Shown: positions 1 to 8,304 of the stretch, one piece after another
Layout of the letters: every line of letters begins with the position of its first letter
Numbering within the stretch: position 1 is the first letter of the stretch
Assembly: GCF_002797685.1 (NCBI RefSeq)
Contig: NZ_PGFH01000002.1
Coordinates: 1-64,000, forward strand
Direction: 5' to 3'
DNA: 64,000 nucleotides
DNA from: Salinibacterium amurskyense
Lineage (GTDB): Bacteria > Actinomycetota > Actinomycetes > Actinomycetales > Microbacteriaceae
Notes under the pieces: model-generated
The model's database searches: none
What the model was told of the DNA's origin: nothing
Seen by the model: the letters and a program-made list of their open reading frames with translations, nothing else
Translations under genes and position numbers: made by a program

Positions 1-85
1 TACATTCCGAACCCGGAAGCTAAGACTCTCTGCGCCGATGGTACTGCAAGGGGGACCTTGTGGGAGAGTAGGACACCGCCGGACT
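1..85 (+). rRNA. rrf: 5S ribosomal RNA, 3' part
   Basis: The first 85 bases carry the conserved 3' half of bacterial 5S rRNA: a CCGAACxCGGAAGCTAAG block, then GCGCCGATGGTACTGC and GGGAGAGTAGGACxxCGCC. The 5' part lies outside the window, so this is the downstream end of an rRNA operon. A strong terminator follows immediately. Confidence 0.95.
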
Positions 86-96
86 TAAATTGTGAG

Positions 97-127
97 AAAG
101 CCACACCCTTCGGGGTGTGGCTTTTTT
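97..127 (+). terminator. Rho-independent terminator of the rRNA operon
   Basis: A perfect GC-rich stem (AAGCCACACCC pairing with GGGTGTGGCTT) with a TTCG-type loop is followed by a run of T. It starts 12 bases after the 5S rRNA end and closes the rRNA operon. Confidence 0.95.
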
Positions 128-257
128 GCGTTAACCACCCACCCGCCAAACCGTGAGTTTGTCGCCGATGCTTCCTGCACGCGTCACTCAGGACTACATT
201 CATCGTGTGGTTCAACGCGAACCTCTGTGTCACAACTCTTTAGACCGGCGGTGCGTC

Positions 258-1085
258 GTGAGTGTCCAGGATCAAGGCTCGTTTGCCCAGCAGGCCATCG
301 CGGAAAATTACCGCCGGTACCTTCAGCCCTATCTTTTCGACCCGTGGGCGCAGCTCCTTGTAAGTTCAGTAGACCTGGAGCGCGGGCAGACGGTGTTCGA
401 CGTGGCAGCCGGCACCGGTGCAGTGACGCGCGCCGCAGCATCCGCCGTCGGGCAAGCGGGCAGAGTGATCGCCTGCGACATCAGCGGCCCGATGCTGGCT
501 GCATTGACCGAGGCTCAGCCGAGCGGGTCGGGCGCGGCAATAGAAACTCTCGTGTGCTCGGCCACCGCAATCGACCTGCCGGACTCATCCGTGGATGTCG
601 CCTTCTGTCATCAAGGCTTACCCTTCATGCCCGATCGCGTGGCGGTGGCTCAAGAAGTGTTGCGTGTGCTGCGGCCGGCGGGAACTGTCGCGGTCGCCGT
701 CTGGGCTCTCGGCGCTCCGCTCTACCCCTTTGACCGGTATGCCGAGTTCATGCTGAGCCGGATGCCGGAGTCACCTTTTGCGCGAATTATGGCCAGCGGC
801 GCACTCTCGATGACAGCGCTCTCGGTGGAGTCAGCGCTGAAGGACGGCGGGTTCCGGGAGGTTAGTGCTCACGACGAGAAGCTCACGGTTCGTTGGGACT
901 CGGCGGCGGCTGAAGCTCGCGGGATCACCGGGACGCCATTTGCTGCGGAACTTGCTCTTCTCCCCGCGGATGATCGATCTAGCTTTCTGAAGGATCTCGC
1001 AAAGTGGCTCGCTGACGACGAAGGAGAACCGGTTTCGTACTCCACGACGGCTGTGTTCGGATTCGGTGTTGCGCCGAGCAAGTAG
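258..1085 (+). CDS. Class I SAM-dependent methyltransferase
   Basis: About 275 residues. The N-terminal half has the class I Rossmann motif VFDVAAGTGAVTRAAA (motif I), then the acidic strand end VIACDIS (motif II) and a DVAFCHQGL stretch (motif IV). This is the UbiE/Methyltransf_11 type; the substrate cannot be read. The frame is open from a GTG at 153, but I chose the GTG at 258 because the family usually begins with an SxQDQGSFAQ-like N-terminus. The gene stands alone and converges on the histidine kinase gene. Confidence 0.8.
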   Translation: MSVQDQGSFAQQAIAENYRRYLQPYLFDPWAQLLVSSVDLERGQTVFDVAAGTGAVTRAAASAVGQAGRVIACDISGPMLAALTEAQPSGSGAAIETLVCSATAIDLPDSSVDVAFCHQGLPFMPDRVAVAQEVLRVLRPAGTVAVAVWALGAPLYPFDRYAEFMLSRMPESPFARIMASGALSMTALSVESALKDGGFREVSAHDEKLTVRWDSAAAEARGITGTPFAAELALLPADDRSSFLKDLAKWLADDEGEPVSYSTTAVFGFGVAPSK

Positions 1086-1102
1086 CGTCAGCGCTTAGGT
1101 CG

Positions 1103-2542
1103 TCAGGGCGCTACGGGGGCGAGGGGGAGGTGCAGCGCGAAGGTCGCACCGCCTCCGGGGGTAGGCCGCAATTGCACCGAGCCGTGATGCTGGATCGCGA
1201 TCTCCAGAGTGACGGCGAGCCCGAGACCGGCGCCGTCGTGACTGCTCCGTACGCGAGACGGGTCTGAGCGATAGAAGGGCTGGAAGATCTTGTCGCGTTC
1301 GTCTTCAGGGATGCCGGGGCCATAATCCACGATGCTGACTATGGCTTCGGCCTCGGTGAGGCTCGCCATGAAAGAGACTGCAGTGTCGTCGGGGGTGTGG
1401 CGGCACGCGTTCGCGCCCAGGTTGAGCAGTGCCTGATGCAACTGGGCCGCGTTGCCCGCCAACGAAGCGTGGGAGATGGCGGTGAGGTCGGCGTCGATGG
1501 CGCGGGAGGGGAACGCGACCCGCAGGTCGTCGATGACATTTTCTGCCACGGTGACAAGGTCTACGCGTTCATGTTGAATCTCGAGCGGCTTGCCGTCCCG
1601 CACGAGTTGCAACATCGAGTTGACCAGCACGTTGAGGCGGATGCTCTCGTCGCCGACACGGGACATCGCCCGGTCGAGTGCTCCGGGAGTGGACAGCATG
1701 TCTTGCGCGTAGAGGTCGCTGTAACCCTTCAGGGCGGTTAGTGGGGTGCGGATCTCGTGAGCGACATCCGCAAGCAGACGACGCATGTCATCCCGGGCAC
1801 GAGTGGCATCGGCGGCGGACTGCTCGCGTTCGGCTAGAGCGTCGCGCAGGCGGTTCACCATGCGATCAATGTCGGTGGTCAGTTCGGCGATCTCACGGGA
1901 TCCGCCTGCCGGAACGATGGGGATCTCTAGCTCGCCATCGGCAATGCGCGTGACGCTGCGAGCGACTCCAGCGATCGGGCGAGCAATCTGGCGGGCCAAG
2001 AACCACGCCATTGCCGCTTCGAGCAGAGCGATCGTGACACCGCCGGCGACGAGGGTGCCGCGCAGGCTGGCGAGAGCCGCGTTGTAGGTGTCGAGCGATA
2101 GTGCGGTGATGCGTACGACACCTTCCGGACTCGGCGAGAGGAGTACGCGGTAGTTATCGACCGTCACGGTGGCGCTCGACGTCACGGCGCCGAAGTACGT
2201 GAGGTCTTCTGCAGTGAAGGGGTGCGTGATTCCCTGATTGTCGAGCAGGGTGCCGTCGAGCGAGATAGTGAACTGAACTGGAAGGGTCGAGTCATCCACT
2301 CCGGAAGTAGGCGGCTGCTCGGTCTCCGCATCGGGTGCCGGGCGAACGCCAGAGGGCTCGGGCGCGTCAACGGCGGGCGGCGGAAGGTTGGATACTTCGG
2401 CACGGGCGAGTTCGGCATCCACTTCGGCTAGGCGAAGCGAGCGTTCACTGACATCCACAGCGACGGCGAAGGCGAGGAATCCGACCAGGATTGTCGCAAG
2501 AACGGGGAGCAGCAGCATCCACCGCAGAGAGAGGCGCCTCAC
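1103..2542 (-). CDS. Two-component sensor histidine kinase, HAMP/HisKA
   Basis: 479 residues. TM1 is about residues 9-29. An extracytoplasmic region to about 160 has a Pro/Glu-rich start, followed by TM2 (about 163-183), HAMP, and a HisKA domain with phosphoacceptor H262 in DVAHEIRTPL. The HATPase shows the N box (NLGANACRHT), DYGPGIP and GAGLGLAV. It starts with a GTG that overlaps the response-regulator stop as GTGA, so the two are translationally coupled. The sensed signal is unknown. The divergent neighbours (YHYH lipoproteins and HupE) are the obvious candidate targets. Confidence 0.92.
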   Translation of the reverse strand: MRRLSLRWMLLLPVLATILVGFLAFAVAVDVSERSLRLAEVDAELARAEVSNLPPPAVDAPEPSGVRPAPDAETEQPPTSGVDDSTLPVQFTISLDGTLLDNQGITHPFTAEDLTYFGAVTSSATVTVDNYRVLLSPSPEGVVRITALSLDTYNAALASLRGTLVAGGVTIALLEAAMAWFLARQIARPIAGVARSVTRIADGELEIPIVPAGGSREIAELTTDIDRMVNRLRDALAEREQSAADATRARDDMRRLLADVAHEIRTPLTALKGYSDLYAQDMLSTPGALDRAMSRVGDESIRLNVLVNSMLQLVRDGKPLEIQHERVDLVTVAENVIDDLRVAFPSRAIDADLTAISHASLAGNAAQLHQALLNLGANACRHTPDDTAVSFMASLTEAEAIVSIVDYGPGIPEDERDKIFQPFYRSDPSRVRSSHDGAGLGLAVTLEIAIQHHGSVQLRPTPGGGATFALHLPLAPVAP

Positions 2543-3243
2543 GGAGCATCCTCGCGCAGAACATAACCTATGCCGCGACGAGTATGTATAAGTGGCGGAT
2601 GCCCGTCGTCGAGTTTTCGGCGAAGATACCCGATGTACAACTCGACAACATTCTCACTGCCGGTGAAGTCGTCTTGCCAGACCTCAAGCAGAATTTGGGC
2701 CTTCGAAAGCACGACCCCGCGATTGCTCATCAAGTAGTGAAGGAGGCGAAACTCGGTGGCCGAGAGATCGACAGGTTTTCCGGCACGACGTGCTTGATGG
2801 CCGGCGAGATCAAGAGTAAGCGAGCCAACCTGCAGCATCGAGGGTGCCGCGGTGGGGTTGGTGCGACGCAAGATGGCCGCAACGCGAAACACCAGCTCGT
2901 CGACGGTGAACGGTTTGGTCAGATAGTCGTCGCCGCCCGTAGCAAAGCCGCGGATGCGATCTTCGGGTTCTGCCAGCGCAGTGAGAAACAGGATGGGGGT
3001 TGTTGACCCGGTCGCGCGCAGGCGGCGGCACACTTCGAGGCCATCGATGCCGGGGAGCATGACGTCGAGAACGATGAGATCAGCGGGCTGGGCGAGCGCC
3101 GAGGTGAGCGCCTGATGGCCATCGGCGACGCTCGTGACAGCATGCCCCTGAAAGCTCAAGGCGGTGGTGACGACATCGCTAATAGCCTCGCTATCCTCGG
3201 CGACGAGGATGCGGTGGGCGGGAGACTGCGGTGTGTTCGACAC
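2539..3243 (-). CDS. OmpR/PhoB-family response regulator
   Basis: 234 residues. The receiver domain has the acidic pair at E16/D17, phosphoacceptor D60 in LIVLDVMLPG, and the conserved Lys in YLTKPF. The C-terminal winged helix ends with the usual RRKLDDG...RRGIGYVLR recognition region. It is the first gene of the pair with the kinase and is transcribed away from the YHYH genes, with only 84 bp between the start codons. Regulation of that divergent set is therefore plausible but unproven. Confidence 0.93.
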   Translation of the reverse strand: MSNTPQSPAHRILVAEDSEAISDVVTTALSFQGHAVTSVADGHQALTSALAQPADLIVLDVMLPGIDGLEVCRRLRATGSTTPILFLTALAEPEDRIRGFATGGDDYLTKPFTVDELVFRVAAILRRTNPTAAPSMLQVGSLTLDLAGHQARRAGKPVDLSATEFRLLHYLMSNRGVVLSKAQILLEVWQDDFTGSENVVELYIGYLRRKLDDGHPPLIHTRRGIGYVLREDAP

Positions 3244-3277
3244 TCGCCGAATCTAGCAAGAAAAACTGTGCCAAAGT

Positions 3278-3293
3278 TGTGGCGAATTCCACA
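3278..3293. promoter_or_regulatory. Inverted repeat between the response regulator and YHYH genes
   Basis: TGTGG-CGAATT-CCACA is a perfect 5-bp inverted repeat around a self-complementary centre. It lies in the 84-bp divergent region, 35 bp before the first YHYH lipoprotein. It could be a regulator site, but one occurrence is weak evidence. Confidence 0.3.
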
Positions 3294-3327
3294 GCGTGAC
3301 CACAGCAACCGCGCTGAGGGTGTCACT

Positions 3328-4395
3328 ATGAACACAACTGTACGGCGCGACATCCGCCTCAAACGTCCCCCGCTGTTCGCGGGCGTGCTCGTCCTGTCAG
3401 CCCTCGCGCTGGCTGCGTGCGCTTCAGCTGACACCACCAGCTCGACCTCAACCGACGATGCCACGACTGCCGTTGCCGCGGGTCTCGACCTCGACCTCTT
3501 TGTCGATGGCGCCATTGTTGGCGACCCTGCAACCGTTGACTGCACTCTCAATGGTGGAGCCGAAACGACCTGTTACGAGATCACGATCTCGGGCTACCCC
3601 ACTGATCATGAGATCGGGCCCTTCTGCCCCGACACGACTTCTACTTCAGCTGACGACGCTGGCATCTGGTTCGACGGCGAAGCTGTCTACGACCTCGATG
3701 GGGAGTTCATCGCGAACCTCGCCGAGACCTACGGCGACGACGGTTGGCACATGTACGACGAAGACGGCAACGTCTACGTCACCGATACCGCTGAGGCTTT
3801 CGAAGCCGCTGCGCGACCGGATGTCGACCCCGAGTACCAGAACTACTGCATCGAGGGTAGCTACGACTTCCTCGACAACGGTGAGCCGATTGAGTCGACC
3901 GTGCTGATCCCCACGACCCCCGTCGCTGCTGACGCTTCAGCGGCACCGCAGGGCAACCAGGGCATCACGCTTGACGGCGTGGTCATCGCCGAGTCCGCTC
4001 CCGTTGACGCCATCCTCGGCGCCTACACGATCGCCTCATTCGACGACTGCGGTGGACACTTCAACCCCTTCGAGGGCTACCACCTGCACGGTGCAACCGG
4101 ATGCTCCGAGAACGGTGAAGCCACTGACGGCGAGACCGCAATCTTCGGTTACGCCATGGACGGCTACGCCGTGCACAGCCCCTACAGCGAAGAAGAACTC
4201 GCGAACGTAGAACTCGACGACTGCAACGGTCACTCGACCGAAGAACTCGGATACCACTACCACGCGAACTCTGCTGAAAAGAACCAGGTCATCCAGTGCC
4301 TCGTTGGCCAAACAGTAGCCAGTGACGACGCCGCCGGCGGCGCTCCGGCTGGTGGGCCGCCCGCAGGTGGGCCTCCGGCAGAACCCAACGAGTAG
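3328..4395 (+). CDS. YHYH-domain secreted lipoprotein (first paralogue)
   Basis: 355 residues. A lipoprotein signal peptide has its lipobox at LALAAC31, so the protein is probably anchored outside the membrane. After a Ser/Thr/Asp linker comes a Cys-containing domain, then the YHYH region. This holds CGGHFNP, a YHLH at 251-254 and the family-defining YHYH at 309-312; paired His residues suggest metal binding (inference). The tail is GGAPAGGPPAGGPPA, a flexible Gly/Pro/Ala run. The ATG at 3328 gives the signal peptide directly; the frame is open further upstream without reason. It is the first gene of a three-gene run with its paralogue and HupE. Function unknown. Confidence 0.85.
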   Translation: MNTTVRRDIRLKRPPLFAGVLVLSALALAACASADTTSSTSTDDATTAVAAGLDLDLFVDGAIVGDPATVDCTLNGGAETTCYEITISGYPTDHEIGPFCPDTTSTSADDAGIWFDGEAVYDLDGEFIANLAETYGDDGWHMYDEDGNVYVTDTAEAFEAAARPDVDPEYQNYCIEGSYDFLDNGEPIESTVLIPTTPVAADASAAPQGNQGITLDGVVIAESAPVDAILGAYTIASFDDCGGHFNPFEGYHLHGATGCSENGEATDGETAIFGYAMDGYAVHSPYSEEELANVELDDCNGHSTEELGYHYHANSAEKNQVIQCLVGQTVASDDAAGGAPAGGPPAGGPPAEPNE

Positions 4396-4449
4396 CCCTC
4401 ACTGCGACTGCAACTGATCATCTCTGACTGAAACCTCAGGAGAACTATC

Positions 4450-5526
4450 GTGACTACATCCGCTCGGCTCGTGCTCGTGCCATTGGCCTGTCTGGTGTTG
4501 CTGGCCAGCGCCTGCGCTTCGGCTGACACCGCAACCGACGGCGACAGCAGCAGCTCAGCAACGTCGGCCACCGACGTTGAGGTTGCCGCACTGTTCGCTG
4601 ACGGGGCGCTCACCGCAGACCCCATCACGGTGGACTGCACCCTCGAAAATGGCAGCGAGACAACCTGCTACCAATTCGAGGTGGACAGCCTGTCGACGGC
4701 CGTTGATTCTGACGGACCGTACTGCCCGGCGACGACATCGGATGTCGGCGGTATTTGGGTGTGGGACGGCGAAGACCCCGGGCTGTATGCGCTCGATGAG
4801 GACTTCTGGGATCTCATGTCGGCTCAGGGATATGAGTTTGCAGACGAGAACGGCGACGTGACGATCGTGGACCCTGCGGGCGGAGCTCCGTCGTCATCGA
4901 CGACAGAGAACTCCTGCCTGCAGGCCACGCCGGATGACAGCTACCACCTGCAGGTGCTGATCCCGACGACTCCCGAGCTTCTCGATGAAGCCACGGATCT
5001 GTCGACGATCTCGCAGGTCGGCCTCGCCTTTGACGGCGTGACGATCTTCGGCGATGCTCCCTCGGTGGGAGACACCGGCGGACTGCCAGCACTTGATGCC
5101 TGCGGTGGCCACATTGACCCCTCGGGGTACTACCACTGGCACTTCGGTGCCGAGTCGATCCAGTCGAACTTGGATGCCGCGGGCGCGAACGTATCGTGCG
5201 CGATCGAGCAAGACAACGAAGCTGCCGTCGCATTCTCCTATGACGGCTACGTGATCTACGGCTCGGAAGAGGACGGCGCAGTACCCACCGACCTCGATGA
5301 GTGTGGTGGACACGTCTCCGACACTGAAGAATTCGGTGAGGTCTACCACTACCACCTCAGCACCGACTCGCCCAACCTGCCCGTCTGCCGCGTGGGAGCC
5401 AGCGCGACCGGCAACCTCACGAGCCCGGATGGCGAAGGAATTTCCTTGCCGAACGGTAGCGGTGGCGGCAATGGTGCACCCGCGGGTGGACCGCCCGCCG
5501 GTGGCCAGCCTGGACGAGACGAGTAG
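4450..5526 (+). CDS. YHYH-domain secreted lipoprotein (second paralogue)
   Basis: 358 residues, paralogous to the preceding gene. It shares the lipobox (LLASAC22ASAD), the CTLENGSETTCY stretch, a YCPATTS block, CGGHIDP, a YHWH at 228-231, the YHYH at 299-302 and a GGPPAGG-type tail. An AGGAGA ribosome-binding site precedes the GTG start. The gap to the first paralogue is 54 bp. The two copies have diverged through the central region, so the duplication is old and both copies look functional. Role unknown; the conserved HxH pairs point to a metal ligand. Confidence 0.85.
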   Translation: MTTSARLVLVPLACLVLLASACASADTATDGDSSSSATSATDVEVAALFADGALTADPITVDCTLENGSETTCYQFEVDSLSTAVDSDGPYCPATTSDVGGIWVWDGEDPGLYALDEDFWDLMSAQGYEFADENGDVTIVDPAGGAPSSSTTENSCLQATPDDSYHLQVLIPTTPELLDEATDLSTISQVGLAFDGVTIFGDAPSVGDTGGLPALDACGGHIDPSGYYHWHFGAESIQSNLDAAGANVSCAIEQDNEAAVAFSYDGYVIYGSEEDGAVPTDLDECGGHVSDTEEFGEVYHYHLSTDSPNLPVCRVGASATGNLTSPDGEGISLPNGSGGGNGAPAGGPPAGGQPGRDE

Positions 5527-5530
5527 TTAG

Positions 5531-6685
5531 TTGCACCATTTAGCAACCGCGGCACCCCAGCGCGGTGGGCTCTCGCTTCGAGCGAGACTCATCGCGCTGG
5601 CGGTGCTTGCCGCAACAGTTGTTGCCGTGATTGTGCCAACAGCAGCGTGGGCCCATGACGGTACGAGCGAAGCGCTCACGCTGACCGTCGATCAAGGGCG
5701 GGCAGTCGGTACCGGGCTCGTTGAATTCGCCGAACTGGGTCTCGAAGACACCAACGGTGACGGACTGATCGATGCCACCGAACTGAGTGAGCAAGAAGCC
5801 ACGGTCGCCGCGACTCTCGTGGAGACGTTGCGCGACAACGTCACCCTCGCGGTCAACGGCGAAGAGCTCTCGATCATCGGGGCTGGGCTGTCGTTTCGCA
5901 ACACCGACAGCAGCACCGACAGCGAGCTCGAGGCATCCGAATATGTTGGAGTCGCGTTCGCGTCTTCTGAGTTTGAGGGCGACCTCAACGAACTGACGGT
6001 GTCGTGGTCGTTCACGTCGCCCAGCAACGCCATCCTGTTCTCGGATGCCGACAGCGCGATTCTGGGACACCTGAGCGACGACGGCGTTGTCTCCTTCGCT
6101 CTCGGCACCTGGGCCACTGCCACATCCTTTCTTATGCAGGGCATCGACCACATCCAGTTCGGCCCCGACCACCTTCTCTTCTTGATCGTGCTTGCTCTCG
6201 GCGTCGTCGGAGTGAAAAAAGGCCGCGCCGTCTGGTGGCCAGCAGTGAAGCTCGTAACCGCGTTCACCCTCGGGCACGCCATTAGTCTGTGCCTCGCCTA
6301 CTTCGGTCTCGTGAACATTCCTGCCGGTGTCGTTGAGCCGCTCATTGCGCTCTCGATTGTGGCCGCCGCCGTGCTCGCCCTGCGCCGCAAAGCCGCAGAG
6401 TACCGCTGGTGGATCGCCGGCGTCGTAGGCCTCGTTCATGGGCTCGGCTTCGCCTCGAGCCTGTCGAGCCTGGGCCTCGTCACCTCAGATCATGTGATCG
6501 CGCTTATCACCTTCAACCTCGGCATCGATATCGCTCAGACCGTCGTGGTGCTGATCGTGCTCGCCGTCGCCCTGCTGCTGATGCGCTGGGTGCCGAAACG
6601 GTTCGAGATCCTGCGAATCATCGTCTGTGTCGCCATCGGAATCATGGGGTTGTTCTGGACGATTACGCGGGTGCTGCCGCTCTAA
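5531..6685 (+). CDS. HupE/UreJ-type membrane protein with EF-hand loop
   Basis: About 384 residues. A signal peptide (cleavage near AAWA-HD) leads into an extracytoplasmic domain. That domain has a textbook 12-residue EF-hand loop at 73-84 (DTNGDGLIDATE), with Asp/Asn/Asp/Asp/Glu at ligand positions 1, 3, 5, 9 and 12. The C-terminal half is the HupE/UreJ-2 membrane domain with GIDHIQFGPDHLLF, FTLGHAISL and GLVHGLGFAS, whose His residues fit metal handling. The start is a TTG 4 bp after the previous stop; a later start would cut the signal peptide. Transport of nickel, cobalt or copper is family-based inference only. Confidence 0.85.
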   Translation: MHHLATAAPQRGGLSLRARLIALAVLAATVVAVIVPTAAWAHDGTSEALTLTVDQGRAVGTGLVEFAELGLEDTNGDGLIDATELSEQEATVAATLVETLRDNVTLAVNGEELSIIGAGLSFRNTDSSTDSELEASEYVGVAFASSEFEGDLNELTVSWSFTSPSNAILFSDADSAILGHLSDDGVVSFALGTWATATSFLMQGIDHIQFGPDHLLFLIVLALGVVGVKKGRAVWWPAVKLVTAFTLGHAISLCLAYFGLVNIPAGVVEPLIALSIVAAAVLALRRKAAEYRWWIAGVVGLVHGLGFASSLSSLGLVTSDHVIALITFNLGIDIAQTVVVLIVLAVALLLMRWVPKRFEILRIIVCVAIGIMGLFWTITRVLPL

Positions 6686-6796
6686 GCGTCAATCTGTCGC
6701 GGCCCGCCGCCATAGTGGTGGACGTAAAATGGAGACACAACTTCTGTCGCCGGGCGCACCGCCGACAGCCAGTTCTCTGCTTCGAAAGGCTGCGCC

Positions 6797-8257
6797 ATGC
6801 ACTCGACTTCTGACTCCCACCCGCACACCGCTCCGGCAGCGTCAGTGCCGCACCCTGATCGTGGCGACCCGCGCTTGCCGCACTTGCGCAACGCAACCGG
6901 GTTCATCGAGTACATGGAAACCGGGTGGGCTACTCCCGATCGCACGCCCGACACCGTGCCGGGCATCGCCGCGGCCACGGCAGCGCACCGCGAGCGGTTG
7001 AGCCCCGCGTTTGCCGGCCGCACGATCGTGGTGGTCGGCGGCGTCGCGCCCGTGCGCGTGAACGACAACTATTACGGGTTCCGCCCCGACAGCAATTTCT
7101 TCTGGTTGAGCGGATGCTCGGCCGAAGACGCCGTGCTCGTGATGAGCCCCACAGCCGGCGGCCACGACGCGACGCTCTTTATTCCCGCTCCGGCATATCC
7201 CGGTGAGGCAGACTTCTTTGCGGATGCCGCCCACGGTGAACTCTGGGTCGGCTCCGCCCCCGGGATGCCCGAGTGGACTGCCGCGCTGCAGATTGAGACG
7301 CGTCCGCTCTCGGAACTCGATGCGGCTTTGGCCCGCGCGAGCGATATCGCGCTGACGGGATCGCTGCACGGCGCCCGTTCGCTGTTGCGCGACATCCCGG
7401 TCTCGCACGATCTTGGTCGGGTGCTCTCGGAAATCCGCATGATCAAAGACGAGTGGGAAATCGCCGAACTGCGCGGTGCCGTGAATCACACCATCGAGGG
7501 CTTCAAGGCGGTCGCTCGCGAGATTCCGCAAGCCATCGAGTTCGGCGGCGAACGCTGGTTGCAGGGCACCTTCGACCGGTACGCGCGCACCGTCGGCAAT
7601 AGCACCGGGTACACGACGATCGTCGGCAGCGGAAAGAATGCACCCGTGCTGCACTGGGTGCGCTGCGACGGCCCCGTGAATCCCGACGCTGCCGTGCTGC
7701 TCGACATGGGAGTGGAAGCCCGCTCCTTATATACGGCGGATGTCACGCGCACGCTTCCGGCATCCGGAACGTTCTCGCCCGCCCAGCGCCAAGCGCACGA
7801 CCTGGTTGAGAAGGCGCACCGTGCGGGGCTCGCGGCGGTTGGCCCCGGCAAGATCTTCAGCGACTTTCATCTCGCGGCGCTCGAAGTGATTGCGACCGGT
7901 CTGCACGACTGGGGCATGCTTCCCGTCTCGGTCGACGAAGCGTTGAGCCCGCAGGGCCAGCACCACCGCCGCTACATTGTCTGCGGCATCGGTCACCACC
8001 TCGGCCTCGATGTTCACGACTGCGCACAGTCGAGCTATTCCGCCTACCAGAGCGGCGAACTCGTGCCTGGAATGGTCATGGCTGTCGAGCCCGGACTGTA
8101 CTTCCACGAGTGGGATAACACGGTGCCACCCGAGCTGCGGGGCCTCGGCGTGCGCATCGAAGACAACGTGATGGTCACCCCGACCGGCCACGAAGTTCTC
8201 TCCGAAGCACTGCCAATCACGGCGGATGGCATTGAAGGGTGGATGCGCGGCCTCTAA
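6797..8257 (+). CDS. Xaa-Pro aminopeptidase (M24B)
   Basis: 486 residues. It has an N-terminal AMP_N domain with the NDNYYGFRPDSNFFWLSG signature, and a C-terminal pita-bread metallopeptidase fold. Metal ligands are visible in LLDMGVE...YTADVTRT (two Asp), GIGHHLGLDVHD (His) and the Glu residues of MAVEPGLYF and VRIEDNVMV. It removes N-terminal residues before proline, using two Mn/Co ions in the cytoplasm. It starts at ATG with AAAGG about 10 bases upstream. The length is normal for the family. Confidence 0.93.
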   Translation: MHSTSDSHPHTAPAASVPHPDRGDPRLPHLRNATGFIEYMETGWATPDRTPDTVPGIAAATAAHRERLSPAFAGRTIVVVGGVAPVRVNDNYYGFRPDSNFFWLSGCSAEDAVLVMSPTAGGHDATLFIPAPAYPGEADFFADAAHGELWVGSAPGMPEWTAALQIETRPLSELDAALARASDIALTGSLHGARSLLRDIPVSHDLGRVLSEIRMIKDEWEIAELRGAVNHTIEGFKAVAREIPQAIEFGGERWLQGTFDRYARTVGNSTGYTTIVGSGKNAPVLHWVRCDGPVNPDAAVLLDMGVEARSLYTADVTRTLPASGTFSPAQRQAHDLVEKAHRAGLAAVGPGKIFSDFHLAALEVIATGLHDWGMLPVSVDEALSPQGQHHRRYIVCGIGHHLGLDVHDCAQSSYSAYQSGELVPGMVMAVEPGLYFHEWDNTVPPELRGLGVRIEDNVMVTPTGHEVLSEALPITADGIEGWMRGL

Positions 8258-8304
8258 CCAAGGACAATGGGGAGAGATCGCTCATTTTTTTGAAAGGTGC
8301 ATAC

